Below are positions 8,860 through 17,650 of a stretch of DNA of 64,000 bases, piece by piece. The notes under the pieces are model-generated. The model was not told the DNA's origin, searched no databases, and was given only the letters and a program-made list of their open reading frames with translations. The number at the start of each line of letters is the position of its first letter. Within the stretch, counting starts at the first letter, position 1. The stretch is from Thalassobius sp047123305 (GTDB lineage: Bacteria; Pseudomonadota; Alphaproteobacteria; Rhodobacterales; Rhodobacteraceae). Location of the stretch: assembly GCF_047123305.1 (NCBI RefSeq), contig NZ_CP138918.1:62001-126000 (forward strand), given 5' to 3'. Both the position numbers and the translations under genes were made by a program.

Positions 8860-10050
8860 ATGCTGCTGCGCGCAATTGACAAATTTTTCAGACATGAGGC
8901 CTCGGGCGGCATCTTATTGATGCTCTCGGCTGTTGCTGCTCTGATCGTAGCAAACTCGGCCCTGTCGGGAACCTATGAGGGTGTGCTGGGCAGCTATCTG
9001 GCAGTTACCCTGGATGGCGAGGGCCTGAAGAAACCGCTGATCCTGTGGATCAACGATGGTTTGATGGCGATCTTCTTCTTCCTGATCGGGCTTGAGTTGA
9101 AGCGCGAGATGATGGAAGGCAAGCTGAAGAACCCCGCCGATGTGATCCTGCCCGGCATGGCCGCTGTCGGCGGCATGATCGTGCCCGCGCTGATTTTCGC
9201 CGCCTTCAACTGGGGCCTGCCGTCAATTTCCGGCTGGGCGATCCCTGCCGCCACCGATATTGCCTTTGCTCTGGGCATTCTGGCGCTGATGGGCACCCGG
9301 GCCCCTTCCTCACTGAAAGTGTTTCTGCTGACACTGGCCATCCTTGATGACCTAGGCGCGATTGTGATCATTGCGCTGTTCTACACGGCGGAACTGAAGA
9401 TCGACTACCTCTACCTGTCACTCCTGCCGCTGGCGGGTCTGGTCTACCTGAACCTCAAAGGCGCCCACCGTGTGGCCCCGGCCATCCTTCTGGGAGTGAT
9501 CATGTGGTTCTTCGTGCTGAAGTCTGGCGTCCACGCCACGCTGGCCGGTGTGATCACCGCCTTCTGCATCCCGCTGAAAGACAAATGGGGTAAAAGCCCG
9601 CTGCACTCGCTGGAACATGCGTTGACACCCTATGTGCTTTATCTGATCATTCCGATCTTTGCCTTCGCCAACGCTGGTGTGGTGCTGCAGGGCATGACCT
9701 TTGCGGATCTCTTTGCACCGCTGCCGCTCGGCATTGCGCTGGGTCTAGTTCTGGGCAAGCAGATCGGTGTTTTTGGCATCACCTATGCAATGGTCAACGG
9801 TGGCATGGCCCGGATGCCACATGGCGCAAACTGGATGCACATCTATGGCGTCGCCTGTCTGGCTGGCATCGGTTTTACCATGTCGCTCTTCATCGGCTCG
9901 CTGAGCTTTGCAGACGCCTCGATGATGAACCAGGTGCGTCTGGGGGTTCTCTCCGGCTCCGCCATCTCTGCCATTCTGGGCGCTGGTGCTCTGCTGCTGG
10001 CTGGCCGTGAGAAGGAAGAGAGCGAAGAGGGTGAGGCCGAAGCGGCCTGA
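8860..10050 (+). CDS. nhaA: Na+/H+ antiporter NhaA
   Basis: 396-residue inner-membrane antiporter that exchanges Na+ (or Li+) for protons, giving salt and alkaline pH tolerance, as expected for a marine bacterium. The ion-binding aspartates fall at Asp163 and Asp164 (motif LAILDDLGAI), the same numbering as E. coli NhaA; LIGLELKREMMEG and PAATDIAFALGIL are also diagnostic. The ATG at 8860 has AAAGGA 7-12 bases upstream. The C-terminus is a short acidic tail (EKEESEEGEAE). A strong terminator follows directly. Confidence 0.97.
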   Translation: MLLRAIDKFFRHEASGGILLMLSAVAALIVANSALSGTYEGVLGSYLAVTLDGEGLKKPLILWINDGLMAIFFFLIGLELKREMMEGKLKNPADVILPGMAAVGGMIVPALIFAAFNWGLPSISGWAIPAATDIAFALGILALMGTRAPSSLKVFLLTLAILDDLGAIVIIALFYTAELKIDYLYLSLLPLAGLVYLNLKGAHRVAPAILLGVIMWFFVLKSGVHATLAGVITAFCIPLKDKWGKSPLHSLEHALTPYVLYLIIPIFAFANAGVVLQGMTFADLFAPLPLGIALGLVLGKQIGVFGITYAMVNGGMARMPHGANWMHIYGVACLAGIGFTMSLFIGSLSFADASMMNQVRLGVLSGSAISAILGAGALLLAGREKEESEEGEAEAA

Positions 10051-10073
10051 CCCTTCCCACCTTAAGATTGCAG

Positions 10074-10106
10074 AAAGGCGCTCTCCGAGGAGAGCGCCTT
10101 TTTCTT
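10074..10106 (+). terminator. Rho-independent terminator of nhaA
   Basis: Inverted repeat AAGGCGCTCTC-CGA-GGAGAGCGCCTT followed by a T-run starts 24 bases after the nhaA stop. It reads as an intrinsic terminator on the + strand and protects the convergent EamA gene. Confidence 0.9.
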
Positions 10107-10116
10107 ATGTGTGCCG

Positions 10117-11053
10117 CTAGCCGTTGTTCCCCCCGCGCCTCGGCCGCAGCACCCGGTGACGCCCTGACAAAAGACGTCCATCTGTCACCACAAACCCAAG
10201 CCCGATCACCACAAATCCAATCCCTGCGTTTGCCGTCAGACCCTCGCCCAACAGCAGCACGCCAAGCCCGATTGCAAAGGGTGGGATCATTAGCGTCACC
10301 AACATCAGGTTCGCCGCCCCCGCCCGCCGCAGAATGGCAAAATAGAGCCCGTAGGCCAGTGAGGTCGACAGCAGCGCCAGCCCCCCCCAACGCCCCCCAG
10401 GTGGACAAAGTTAGGTCCAGACGCGGCACCCCCTCCAGCAGCAGCACCAGCGGCACCATCAGCACAGCGGCGCTGATCAACATGCCGGTTGCATTAACCA
10501 AAGGCGGATGATCCCCCAGCATCCGCTTGCCCCACACGCTGGCAAACGCATAAGACAGCGCCGCCGCCAGCACCGCCAGCTGCGCCAGATTGGCAGGATC
10601 AAACGCCCCAAACGCCTTTGGCCCCATCACAATCACCACTCCGACAAGGCCCAACACAGCCCCCGCCAGTTTGTTGCGGGTCAGCGGCTCGTCGGGCAAC
10701 AGCAGCCCCGCAACAACCGCGCCAAACATCGCTGTGGTGGCATTGAGGATCGCGGCCAACCCGGCATCGATCTGCTGCTGGCCCCAGAAAATCAGCGAAA
10801 ACGGCAGCGCATTGTTCAACAGCCCCATGCCCAATGCGCCCAGCCAGAACCGCGTCGTCCGAGGCAACACCTGCCCCCGCAATGCCAACACAGCCCATAA
10901 GGCCGGCACCGCCCAGACCACCCGATGCAGGGTGATCGTCAGAGGTGGCACCTCCCGCAGCGCCAGTTCCGCAAAGATGAAAGAGCCGCCCCAGACAGCG
11001 GCAAGGCTCACAAGCAGCGCCAGGCTGCGCAGGTCCAAAGAGGTGGTCTTCAA
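10117..11053 (-). pseudogene. EamA/DMT-family permease with a frameshift in a G8 tract
   Basis: Ten-helix drug/metabolite transporter (two EamA domains), encoded in two frames. Frame 1 from the start at 11053 reads normally for about 222 residues (MKTTSLDLRSLALLVSLAAV to STWGALGG) and then becomes nonsense. The remaining helices (LMLVTLMIPPFAIGLGVLLL, then a stop at 10117) lie in another frame. Removing one base of the run of eight C on the + strand at 10381-10388 restores one continuous reading frame of about 311 residues, the usual family length. It is therefore either a sequencing/assembly error, a phase-variable homopolymer or a young pseudogene. No tested substrate can be named. Confidence 0.85.
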
Positions 11054-11140
11054 AACAAACTCCCCGACAGGTTTCTGCCGGGAAGTTTAAAAATCTGAAC
11101 CGAACCAGACGATCCGTTTCCTGCGCTTTCTTCTTGGCGC

Positions 11141-11197
11141 AAATATCCTGGGTGAATGCGGCCCTCCACAGGAGGGGCGCAGAGGGCAAAGCCCTCC
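11141..11197 (-). repeat. Copy A of a dispersed two-hairpin 3' element (after mcm)
   Basis: Read on the minus strand after the mcm stop this holds a small stem (GAGGGC-TTT-GCCCTC), a second stem around CCCTCC/GGAGGG, and then GCATTCACCCAGGATATTT. A related block lies after betA at 23354-23408 with the same order and different but compensating stem bases. It could be a 3' UTR/terminator-type repeat. Confidence 0.6.
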
Positions 11198-11217
11198 CCC
11201 CAGAAGACCCAGATGCC

Positions 11218-13347
11218 TCAGGCGCGGGCTTCGCGGATCAGCTTCAGGATATCCTCGGCGGCTTCGGGAATGTTGGTGCCGGGGCCAAAGATCGCTTTCA
11301 CACCGGCGTTTTGCAGGAATTCATAATCCTGCTGCGGGATCACCCCGCCGCAGATCACGATGATGTCTTCGGCGTCTTTGTCCTTCAGCGCCTCGATCAG
11401 CTGCGGTGCAAGGGTTTTGTGACCGGCGGCTTGGGACGAGATCCCGACCACGTGCACGTCATTGTCTACGGCATCCTGCGCCGCCTCGGCGGGGGTCTGG
11501 AACAGCGGACCGACATCGACGTCAAAGCCGATGTCGGCGAAGGCGGTGGCGATCACTTTGGCGCCGCGGTCATGGCCATCCTGGCCCATCTTGACCACCA
11601 ACAGTCGTGGGCGACGGCCCTCTTCCTCGGCAAAGGCTTCGATGGATTTCTGAATGGCGGCAAAGCCTTCGTCCCCTTCATAGGCGGCACCATAGACCCC
11701 GGCGAGGGTCTTTACCTCGGCGCGGTGACGGCCAAATTCCTTCTCCATTGCCATGCTGATTTCCCCTACTGTTGCACGGGCGCGGGCGGCTTCGACAGCC
11801 AGCGCCAACAGGTTGCCGCCCTCGGAGGCGCCTTTGGTCAAAGCCTCCAGCGCAGCGCTGCACGCCGCCTCATCGCGGGTGTCGCGGATCTGGTTCAGAC
11901 GGGCGATCTGGCTTTCGCGCACCGCCACGTTGTCCACATCCAGAATGTCGATCGGGTCTTCCTCGGACAGTCGGTATTTGTTCACGCCCACGATGACTTC
12001 TTCGCCGCGGTCGATCATCGCCTGACGCCGCGCCGCGGATTCCTCGATTCGCAATTTCGGCATGCCCGAGGCCACGGCCTTGGTCATGCCGCCCATGTCC
12101 TCGACCTCTTCGATCAGCGCCCAGGCCTTCTCGGCCAGCTCATTGGTCAGGCTTTCCACATAGTAGGAGCCCGCCAGCGGGTCGACCACATTGGTCACAC
12201 CGGTTTCTTCCTGCAGGATGATCTGGGTGTTGCGTGCAATCCGCGCCGAAAACTCGGTGGGCAGGGCAATGGCTTCGTCTAATGCGTTGGTGTGCAGTGA
12301 CTGGGTGCCGCCCAGCACCGCTGACATCGCCTCATAGGCGGTGCGGATCACGTTGTTATAGGGATCCTGTTCCTGCAGGCTGACCCCCGAGGTTTGGCAG
12401 TGGGTCCGCAGCATTTTCGAACGTTCGGACTTGGCGCCAAACTCGGTCATGATGCGATGCCACAGCATCCGCGCGGCCCGCAGTTTGGCGGCCTCCATGA
12501 AAAAGTTCATGCCAATCGCAAAGAAGAACGACAGGCGGCCCGCAAATTTGTCCACATCCATGCCCGCGTTGATCGCAGCGCGCACATATTCACGGCCATC
12601 GGCCAGCGTGTAGGCCAATTCCTGCACCAGGTTCGCGCCCGCTTCCTGCATGTGGTAGCCGGAGATCGAGATCGAGTTGAACTTGGGCATCTCATTCGAC
12701 GTGTATTCGATGATGTCCGAGATGATCCGCATCGAGGGCTCAGGCGGGTAGATATAGGTGTTGCGCACCATGAACTCTTTCAGAATGTCGTTCTGAATGG
12801 TGCCTGCCAACAGACTCTTGTCATGGCCCTGCTCTTCACCGGCCACGATGAAGTTTGCCAGGATCGGGATCACGGCACCGTTCATGGTCATCGAGACCGA
12901 AACCTTATCCAGCGGGATGCCGTCAAAGAGGATTTTCATATCCTCAACCGAGTCAATCGCCACACCGGCCTTACCGACGTCGCCAACCACCCGTTCATGA
13001 TCACTGTCATAGCCGCGGTGGGTGGCCAGGTCGAAAGCGACCGAGACCCCCTGCTGACCCGCCGCAAGGTTTTTGCGGTAAAAGGCGTTGGATTCTTCGG
13101 CGGTGGAGAAACCGGCGTATTGGCGGATGGTCCAGGGACGGCCCGCGTACATCGTCGCCTTCACCCCACGGGTAAAGGGGCCAAAGCCCGGCATGCCGCC
13201 CATATGAGGCAGATCCGCAGTGTCCTCGGCGGTGTAGAGCGGTTGCACCTCGATGCCTTCCAGCGTGTCCCAGTTGAGATCATCCAGCGGGCGGCCACGC
13301 AGCTCTTTCTCGGCCAGTTTGCGCCAATCGTCTTTGCTGTTGGTCAT
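11218..13347 (-). CDS. mcm: Methylmalonyl-CoA mutase
   Basis: Adenosylcobalamin-dependent isomerisation of methylmalonyl-CoA to succinyl-CoA, the last step of propionyl-CoA assimilation. The 709-residue single-chain form contains both the substrate-binding TIM barrel (TMYAGRPWTIRQYAGFSTAEE, cut here as its core TIRQYAGFSTAEE, and FDLATHRGYDSDHERV) and the C-terminal B12-binding domain. The lower-axial ligand is His592 in DGHDRG (590-595). The start at 13347 (MTNSKDDWRK) gives the normal family length; the longer open frame upstream looks non-coding. pccA and pccB lie upstream on the same strand. A repeated hairpin element follows the stop. Confidence 0.97.
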   Translation of the reverse strand: MTNSKDDWRKLAEKELRGRPLDDLNWDTLEGIEVQPLYTAEDTADLPHMGGMPGFGPFTRGVKATMYAGRPWTIRQYAGFSTAEESNAFYRKNLAAGQQGVSVAFDLATHRGYDSDHERVVGDVGKAGVAIDSVEDMKILFDGIPLDKVSVSMTMNGAVIPILANFIVAGEEQGHDKSLLAGTIQNDILKEFMVRNTYIYPPEPSMRIISDIIEYTSNEMPKFNSISISGYHMQEAGANLVQELAYTLADGREYVRAAINAGMDVDKFAGRLSFFFAIGMNFFMEAAKLRAARMLWHRIMTEFGAKSERSKMLRTHCQTSGVSLQEQDPYNNVIRTAYEAMSAVLGGTQSLHTNALDEAIALPTEFSARIARNTQIILQEETGVTNVVDPLAGSYYVESLTNELAEKAWALIEEVEDMGGMTKAVASGMPKLRIEESAARRQAMIDRGEEVIVGVNKYRLSEEDPIDILDVDNVAVRESQIARLNQIRDTRDEAACSAALEALTKGASEGGNLLALAVEAARARATVGEISMAMEKEFGRHRAEVKTLAGVYGAAYEGDEGFAAIQKSIEAFAEEEGRRPRLLVVKMGQDGHDRGAKVIATAFADIGFDVDVGPLFQTPAEAAQDAVDNDVHVVGISSQAAGHKTLAPQLIEALKDKDAEDIIVICGGVIPQQDYEFLQNAGVKAIFGPGTNIPEAAEDILKLIREARA

Positions 13348-13515
13348 GCTTTGGTCCTCTTCTTCGCGCCGGGAGGGGCGTCTTTTGTCGGGGAAAGGGG
13401 GAACGGGGTCAGCTGCCGGAGGCGATCCGACTGCGGCACACCAAGATTTGTGCAATTCACGGTCGCAATCGGGCCAAGGATGCCTATATCTTGGACAACA
13501 GGAGGCCTTGCTTTG

Positions 13516-14025
13516 ATGCGACGAGTGTTTGGAATTCTTACGTTTTTGGCGCTGCCCGTGTTGGGTGGCACCTCTTTGGCGGCGCAAGAGGCCGCCGCGG
13601 CGGAAACAGCGCCAGATCCTGTGACGGAAGTTGTAACCGAACCTGTGGCAGACACCCCGGCCCTGCCCCTCGTGGACAGCGCGGAGGTGACGCTAGACGA
13701 ATTTCTCTGGGTCAAGCGGCCCATCGTGGTCTTCGCCGATGCGGATGCGGACCCGCGGTTTGTGGAACAGCTGCGGTTTCTGGAATCCGACATCGAAGAG
13801 CTGCTGCTGCGCGATGTGGTGATCCTGCTGGACACCGCCCCCAAAGAACGCTCAGCCCTGCGCAAGAAACTGCGCCCGCGCGGCTTCATGCTGGCGTTGA
13901 TCGACAAGGACGGAGAGGTCAAACTGCGCAAACCCGCCCCCTGGACCGTGCGCGAAATCACCCGCTCCATCGACAAATGGCCCACGCGGCAGCAGGAAAT
14001 CCGGGTCGAACTGGGCAAGGAGTAA
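13516..14025 (+). CDS. DUF4174 domain secreted protein
   Basis: 169-residue exported protein. An N-terminal signal peptide (MRRVFGILTFLALPVLGGTS, cleavage near SLAAQ) is followed by a Pro/Glu/Val-rich linker and a thioredoxin-like domain of unknown function (KRPIVVFADADADPRFVEQL to PAPWTVREITRSIDKWP) that matches DUF4174. No CXXC pair is present, so redox activity is not expected. A strong ribosome-binding site (GGAGG) lies about 9 bases before the ATG at 13516. It sits between mcm and pccA on the opposite strand, so it is probably not part of the propionate operon. Confidence 0.85.
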   Translation: MRRVFGILTFLALPVLGGTSLAAQEAAAAETAPDPVTEVVTEPVADTPALPLVDSAEVTLDEFLWVKRPIVVFADADADPRFVEQLRFLESDIEELLLRDVVILLDTAPKERSALRKKLRPRGFMLALIDKDGEVKLRKPAPWTVREITRSIDKWPTRQQEIRVELGKE

Positions 14026-14100
14026 CGGCCACCCCGATAAGGGATGGCGCCACCTGCGGACAGGCCGCAGGCAGGGTATGGAACCATGCCCAGCATCTAC

Positions 14101-16149
14101 TTATTCGAACTCGATGATCACATCATCCACGGCCAGGCTGTCGCCTGCGGCCGCGTTGATTTTCTTGACCACAGCTTTTTTCTCGGCGCGCAGGATGTTT
14201 TCCATCTTCATCGCCTCAACGGTGCAGAGCGCCTGGCCTTCCTGCACTTCGTCACCCACGTCCACGTCGACTTTCACAATCAGACCCGGCATCGGGCAGA
14301 GCAGCATTTTCGAAGTGTCCGGCGGCAGTTTTTCCGGCATCAGCTTGGCCAGTTCGGCCTGACGCGGGGTGCGCACGTGGACCTTCAGGTCGGCACCACG
14401 GCTGCGGATGCGGAACCCGCCCGAGATTTTGCCAACTTTCAAGACCAGTGTTTCACCACCCACCGTCAGCTCTGCCAGTTGATCCCCCGGCGTCCAGTCC
14501 GAGGCCACGCGCAGGCTGCTGCCATCGGCAAACTTCACGGTGGAACCTTCGTGATCCGCATCGATTTGAACCGCAAACTCAACACCTTGCAGGGTCACAA
14601 CCCAATCGGTACCGACGCGGCGTTCGTGGTTGTCCATCCGGCCCGAGACACGGGTGCGGCGGATTTCGGCAACACGGTGCATCGCAGAACAGGCCGCGGC
14701 AACGCGTTTCAGCGCCGCGTCCGGCAGATCCACACCTTCGAAACCTTCGGGATATTCCTCGGCGATGAAGGCGGTGGTCATTTCACCGCTGATGAATTTC
14801 GGATGGTCCATCACAGCGCTGACGAAGGGCAGGTTGTGGCCGATGCCTTCCAACTCGAACCCGTCCAGCGCGTTGCGCATGGCCTCAATCGCCTCACCGC
14901 GGGTTGGCGCCCAGGTGCAGAGTTTGGCGATCATCGGGTCATAGTACATCGAGATCTCGCCACCCTCAAAGACGCCGGTGTCGTTGCGCACGGCAAAGCC
15001 TTCACCAACGCTGGCGTCATCGGCCCATTTGCCATTGTCCTGCATCGGACCCGCGGCAATTTCCGCCGGCGGGCGATAGCGGGTCAGGCGGCCAATCGAC
15101 GGCAGGAAGTTGCGATAGGGATCTTCGGCATAAACGCGATTTTCAATGGCCCAGCCGTTAATCTGCACGTCATCCTGCGTGATCGACAGCGGCTCGCCGT
15201 TGGCGACGCGGATCATCTGTTCCACCAGATCCACACCGGTGATCAGCTCGGTCACAGGATGTTCCACCTGCAGACGGGTGTTCATCTCGAGGAAGTAGAA
15301 GTTCTTGTCGCCGTCGACAATGAATTCCACGGTGCCTGCTGAAGTGTAGCCCACCGCCTTGGCCAGCGCGACGGACTGTTCGCCCATGGCTTTGCGGGTC
15401 GCTTCGTCCAGGAAGGGCGACGGCGCTTCTTCCACAACCTTCTGGTTCCGGCGCTGGATCGAACATTCGCGTTCATTCAGGTAGATTCCGTTGCCATGGG
15501 CATCGCAGAGCACCTGAATTTCGATGTGGCGCGGCTGGGTGACGAATTTCTCAATAAAGATCCGGTCATCGCCGAAGCTGTTCGCTGCCTCGTTTTTGGA
15601 CGACTGGAAGCCTTCGCGCGCCTCGTCGTCATTCCAGGCAATCCGCATGCCTTTGCCACCGCCACCGGCCGAGGCTTTGATCATCACCGGATAGCCAACT
15701 TCGTTGGAGATCTTCACCGCTTCTTCGGCGTCCTCGATCAGCCCCATATAGCCGGGAACGGTGGACACGCCGGCCTCTTGAGCAATTTTCTTCGAGGTGA
15801 TCTTGTCGCCCATGCTTTCAATCGCACCTTTAGGCGGGCCAACAAATGCAACACCTTCGGCGGCCAGCGCCTCGGCGAATTTGGCATTTTCGGACAGGAA
15901 ACCGTAACCGGGGTGCACCGCTTCGGCACCCGATTGACGAATGGCGTCCATCACCTTGTCGATCACGATATAGGACTGGTTCGCAGGCGGCGGACCGATG
16001 TGGATGGCTTCATCCGCCATTTTCACATGCAGCGCCTGCTTGTCCGCTTCCGAATAGATCGCCACGGTCTTGATGCCCATCTTGCGGGCAGTTTTCATGA
16101 CGCGGCAGGCGATCTCACCCCGGTTCGCGATCAGGATCTTATTGAACAT
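14101..16149 (-). CDS. pccA: Propionyl-CoA carboxylase alpha subunit (biotin carboxylase and carrier)
   Basis: 682 residues. It carboxylates its own biotin with bicarbonate and ATP, and the PccB subunit passes the carboxyl group to propionyl-CoA. The biotin carboxylase domain starts at MFNKILIANRGEIACRV and contains the ATP-grasp glycine-rich loop KASAGGGGKGMR near residue 165. The biotinyl domain at the C-terminus carries the acceptor lysine Lys648 in EAMKMEN. The start at 16149 is chosen for family alignment; a 22-residue upstream extension is unlikely. It is separated from the lipoprotein gene upstream by a terminator, so it probably has its own promoter in 16150-16203. Confidence 0.96.
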   Translation of the reverse strand: MFNKILIANRGEIACRVMKTARKMGIKTVAIYSEADKQALHVKMADEAIHIGPPPANQSYIVIDKVMDAIRQSGAEAVHPGYGFLSENAKFAEALAAEGVAFVGPPKGAIESMGDKITSKKIAQEAGVSTVPGYMGLIEDAEEAVKISNEVGYPVMIKASAGGGGKGMRIAWNDDEAREGFQSSKNEAANSFGDDRIFIEKFVTQPRHIEIQVLCDAHGNGIYLNERECSIQRRNQKVVEEAPSPFLDEATRKAMGEQSVALAKAVGYTSAGTVEFIVDGDKNFYFLEMNTRLQVEHPVTELITGVDLVEQMIRVANGEPLSITQDDVQINGWAIENRVYAEDPYRNFLPSIGRLTRYRPPAEIAAGPMQDNGKWADDASVGEGFAVRNDTGVFEGGEISMYYDPMIAKLCTWAPTRGEAIEAMRNALDGFELEGIGHNLPFVSAVMDHPKFISGEMTTAFIAEEYPEGFEGVDLPDAALKRVAAACSAMHRVAEIRRTRVSGRMDNHERRVGTDWVVTLQGVEFAVQIDADHEGSTVKFADGSSLRVASDWTPGDQLAELTVGGETLVLKVGKISGGFRIRSRGADLKVHVRTPRQAELAKLMPEKLPPDTSKMLLCPMPGLIVKVDVDVGDEVQEGQALCTVEAMKMENILRAEKKAVVKKINAAAGDSLAVDDVIIEFE

Positions 16150-16202
16150 CTTTCGTCCCTTCCGATATTTCGCCAGAGCGGAGGCCACTCTGACACATGG
16201 CA

Positions 16203-16241
16203 ACAAAAACCCCACCGCAGCCCGAGGCCGCGATGGGGTTC
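16203..16241 (-). terminator. Terminator after the 67-residue lipoprotein gene
   Basis: On the minus strand AACCCCATCGC pairs with GCGGTGGGGTT, followed by a T-rich run (TTTTTGTTG). It sits between the lipoprotein gene (stop at 16284) and pccA (start 16149). Confidence 0.85.
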
Positions 16242-16283
16242 AATTCTCTGTCTGACCCGAAGATCAGCGATGTCCGCGCTGGC

Positions 16284-16487
16284 TTAGCAGCGTGACGGAT
16301 AGATTTCGCAATAGGCGACATTGCCAGCGGCACCCAGCACCGCTGCCGAGCCGAGGTCGCCGTCAAGGACAGCGGCGGTTGCAACACCGGCGCCTGCGCC
16401 GATGAGGGCGCGCTCGCCCATGTTGTCGCCACAAGCCGACAGGCAGAAAGCCGTGGCCGCTGCCAGAATCCAGAGTTTCGTTTGCAT
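16284..16487 (-). CDS. Small putative lipoprotein (67 residues)
   Basis: Signal peptide MQTKLWILAAATAFCLSAC with a lipobox LSAC, so Cys19 is the probable lipidated residue. The rest is a Gly/Ala-rich segment (RALIGAGAGVATAAVLDGDL), the sort of glycine-zipper region seen in small outer-membrane lipoproteins, ending with a Cys pair (YCEIYPSRC). No function can be assigned. GAGAGG precedes the ATG. A terminator follows at 16203-16241. Confidence 0.75.
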   Translation of the reverse strand: MQTKLWILAAATAFCLSACGDNMGERALIGAGAGVATAAVLDGDLGSAAVLGAAGNVAYCEIYPSRC

Positions 16488-16857
16488 GATCTGCCTCTCA
16501 GTTTTGTTGTTCTGAGCGCAGTTTCATCGCATTTCGCCCTGTTTGCCAAGGGCGTACAGATCCGCAGGTCGGTTTGCGCGGCAGTCTGCCGAGCGGCCGA
16601 TGTCACGGCGTGATCTACTGGAAAAAAAGTGGACGGATGTCCCTGGGGAGAGGCCATCCGTCCAGATGGGGAAGGGTAATGGCTTGTTACACAAGCGGTG
16701 CCCCGCATGTTGTTGTGCCCGTCGGCACCATAGGGGGCGGTCACTACTGTCGCCACGCTGCCGCATCCCGCAGCCTCGGCCAAGCACAAGCGCTGGCCGC
16801 TGCGATTTTGGGCCGCTTCCCGCCCAAGTTGGATATGGCTGCGCAGAAACATGCCGA
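16488..16857 (-). other. 370-base gap with strong predicted structure; possible sRNA or long 3' UTR
   Basis: No convincing reading frame. On the minus strand, between the 115-residue gene and the terminator at 16620-16663, several nested stems can be drawn by eye: CGCAGCC/GGCTGCG enclosing TTGGGC/GCCCAA and GGCCA/TGGCC, then GGTGCC/GGCACC, then GCTTG/CAAGC. The rest (16488-16619) looks featureless apart from the promoter region of the 67-residue lipoprotein gene. Confidence 0.45.
16620..16663 (-). terminator. Strong intrinsic terminator
   Basis: Read on the minus strand, GGACGGATG and CATCCGTCC form a 9-bp perfect stem followed by ACTTTTTTTCC. It ends transcription coming from the 115-residue gene and the structured region upstream of it. 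Confidence 0.9.
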
Positions 16858-17205
16858 TCAGTCCTCAAAGGCGTCCGGAAACGCGGCGCGGGCTTTGGCT
16901 TCGTTCAAGACCAGAAGCGCCTCATAGCTTTCGGGATCAAACGGATCGTCCACCGCGGTGACTTCACGGCCAAAGAGCCAGCTCAACCGGCCAGCGTCCA
17001 GATTGCCGCGTTCAAACGGCTGGTCGCCAAAATGTTCCCACAGCGCCTTCACAAAGGCGATGTCGGCGCGGCGGTCCGGCGGACGGCGGTCGCGGTAACG
17101 TTCGCGTGCCGTCAGAGGGGTGGCCCCTTTCGGATTCGCGCGGCGGATGGTGAATTGATAATCGGTGCTGGGCATACGGCCCGGAAACCCGCGATGTTTT
17201 AGCAT
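16858..17205 (-). CDS. Hypothetical protein, 115 residues
   Basis: A soluble, Arg- and Asp-rich protein that I do not recognise. It begins MLKHRGFPGRMPSTDYQFTI, has a basic run TARERYRDRRPPDRRADI and an acidic C-terminus. No signal peptide or membrane helix is seen. Codon choice and the absence of stops on this strand support translation. It sits in the cluster of small genes between pccB and pccA, on the same strand, so it may be co-transcribed with the propionyl-CoA carboxylase genes. Confidence 0.65.
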   Translation of the reverse strand: MLKHRGFPGRMPSTDYQFTIRRANPKGATPLTARERYRDRRPPDRRADIAFVKALWEHFGDQPFERGNLDAGRLSWLFGREVTAVDDPFDPESYEALLVLNEAKARAAFPDAFED

Positions 17206-17292
17206 GGTCTGCTCCCTTGCTTGAAGGGGCGCGGGCTGACCGGAACAGGCCGACCCGCGGCCTGTTCCTGAGATACGAGGCGAAAGCCTACG

Positions 17293-17436
17293 TTAGTTGT
17301 ATTTGCCGTTGTAGACGGGCTCAACCGAGATTGGCTCGGGCTCGACCACAATGTATTCTTCTTCTGCCGGCTGTGCGCAGGCTGCCAGCGCGGCCACGAG
17401 GCCCAGCGCGAGGAAGGCTTTGAATTTGTTCTGCAT
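17293..17436 (-). CDS. 47-residue lipoprotein
   Basis: A short gene with an AGGAG-type ribosome-binding site 9 bases before the ATG. It encodes a signal peptide MQNKFKAFLALGLVAALAAC with lipobox LAAC (Cys20), followed by only 27 residues, acidic and Pro-rich (AQPAEEEYIVVEPEPISVEP) and ending YNGKYN. After processing the mature lipoprotein would be a 28-residue acidic peptide anchored to the envelope. It lies between pccB and pccA. Function unknown; the signal peptide makes it likely to be real. Confidence 0.75.
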   Translation of the reverse strand: MQNKFKAFLALGLVAALAACAQPAEEEYIVVEPEPISVEPVYNGKYN

Positions 17437-17650
17437 GTAATGCTCCTGTCCGTTTCACTCAACGAAAGCGGGGACGTTGCCCCAACCTGCCCCTCAAAAA
17501 GGGATTGAGCAGCCCGAAGGCCACCAGACGCAATCATAAAGGAAACACCAGGTGATTCATACGCGCTATTGCGCGGTTTGCGGGCCTGTGACGCCAAAGT
17601 CGCAAGTTCCCGCCGATCCGGCCTAAAGGCCGCAACATATTGTAGAGACA

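Noticed and set aside
10599..11189. 196-residue minus-strand frame overlapping the EamA gene
   Set aside because: Cys/Gly-rich translation in the wrong frame of the EamA gene; no match to a family.
12394..13515. Extension of the DUF4174 gene antisense to mcm
   Set aside because: The signal peptide and ribosome-binding site place the start at 13516; the upstream part is the complement of mcm.
16543..17202. 219-residue + strand frame
   Set aside because: It crosses a terminator and the 115-residue minus-strand gene; Arg/Cys-rich translation without protein character.
17242..17268. GGAACAGGCC/GGCCTGTTCC hairpin as terminator of the 47-residue lipoprotein
   Set aside because: A 10-bp perfect stem but no T-run on either strand, so not called as an intrinsic terminator.
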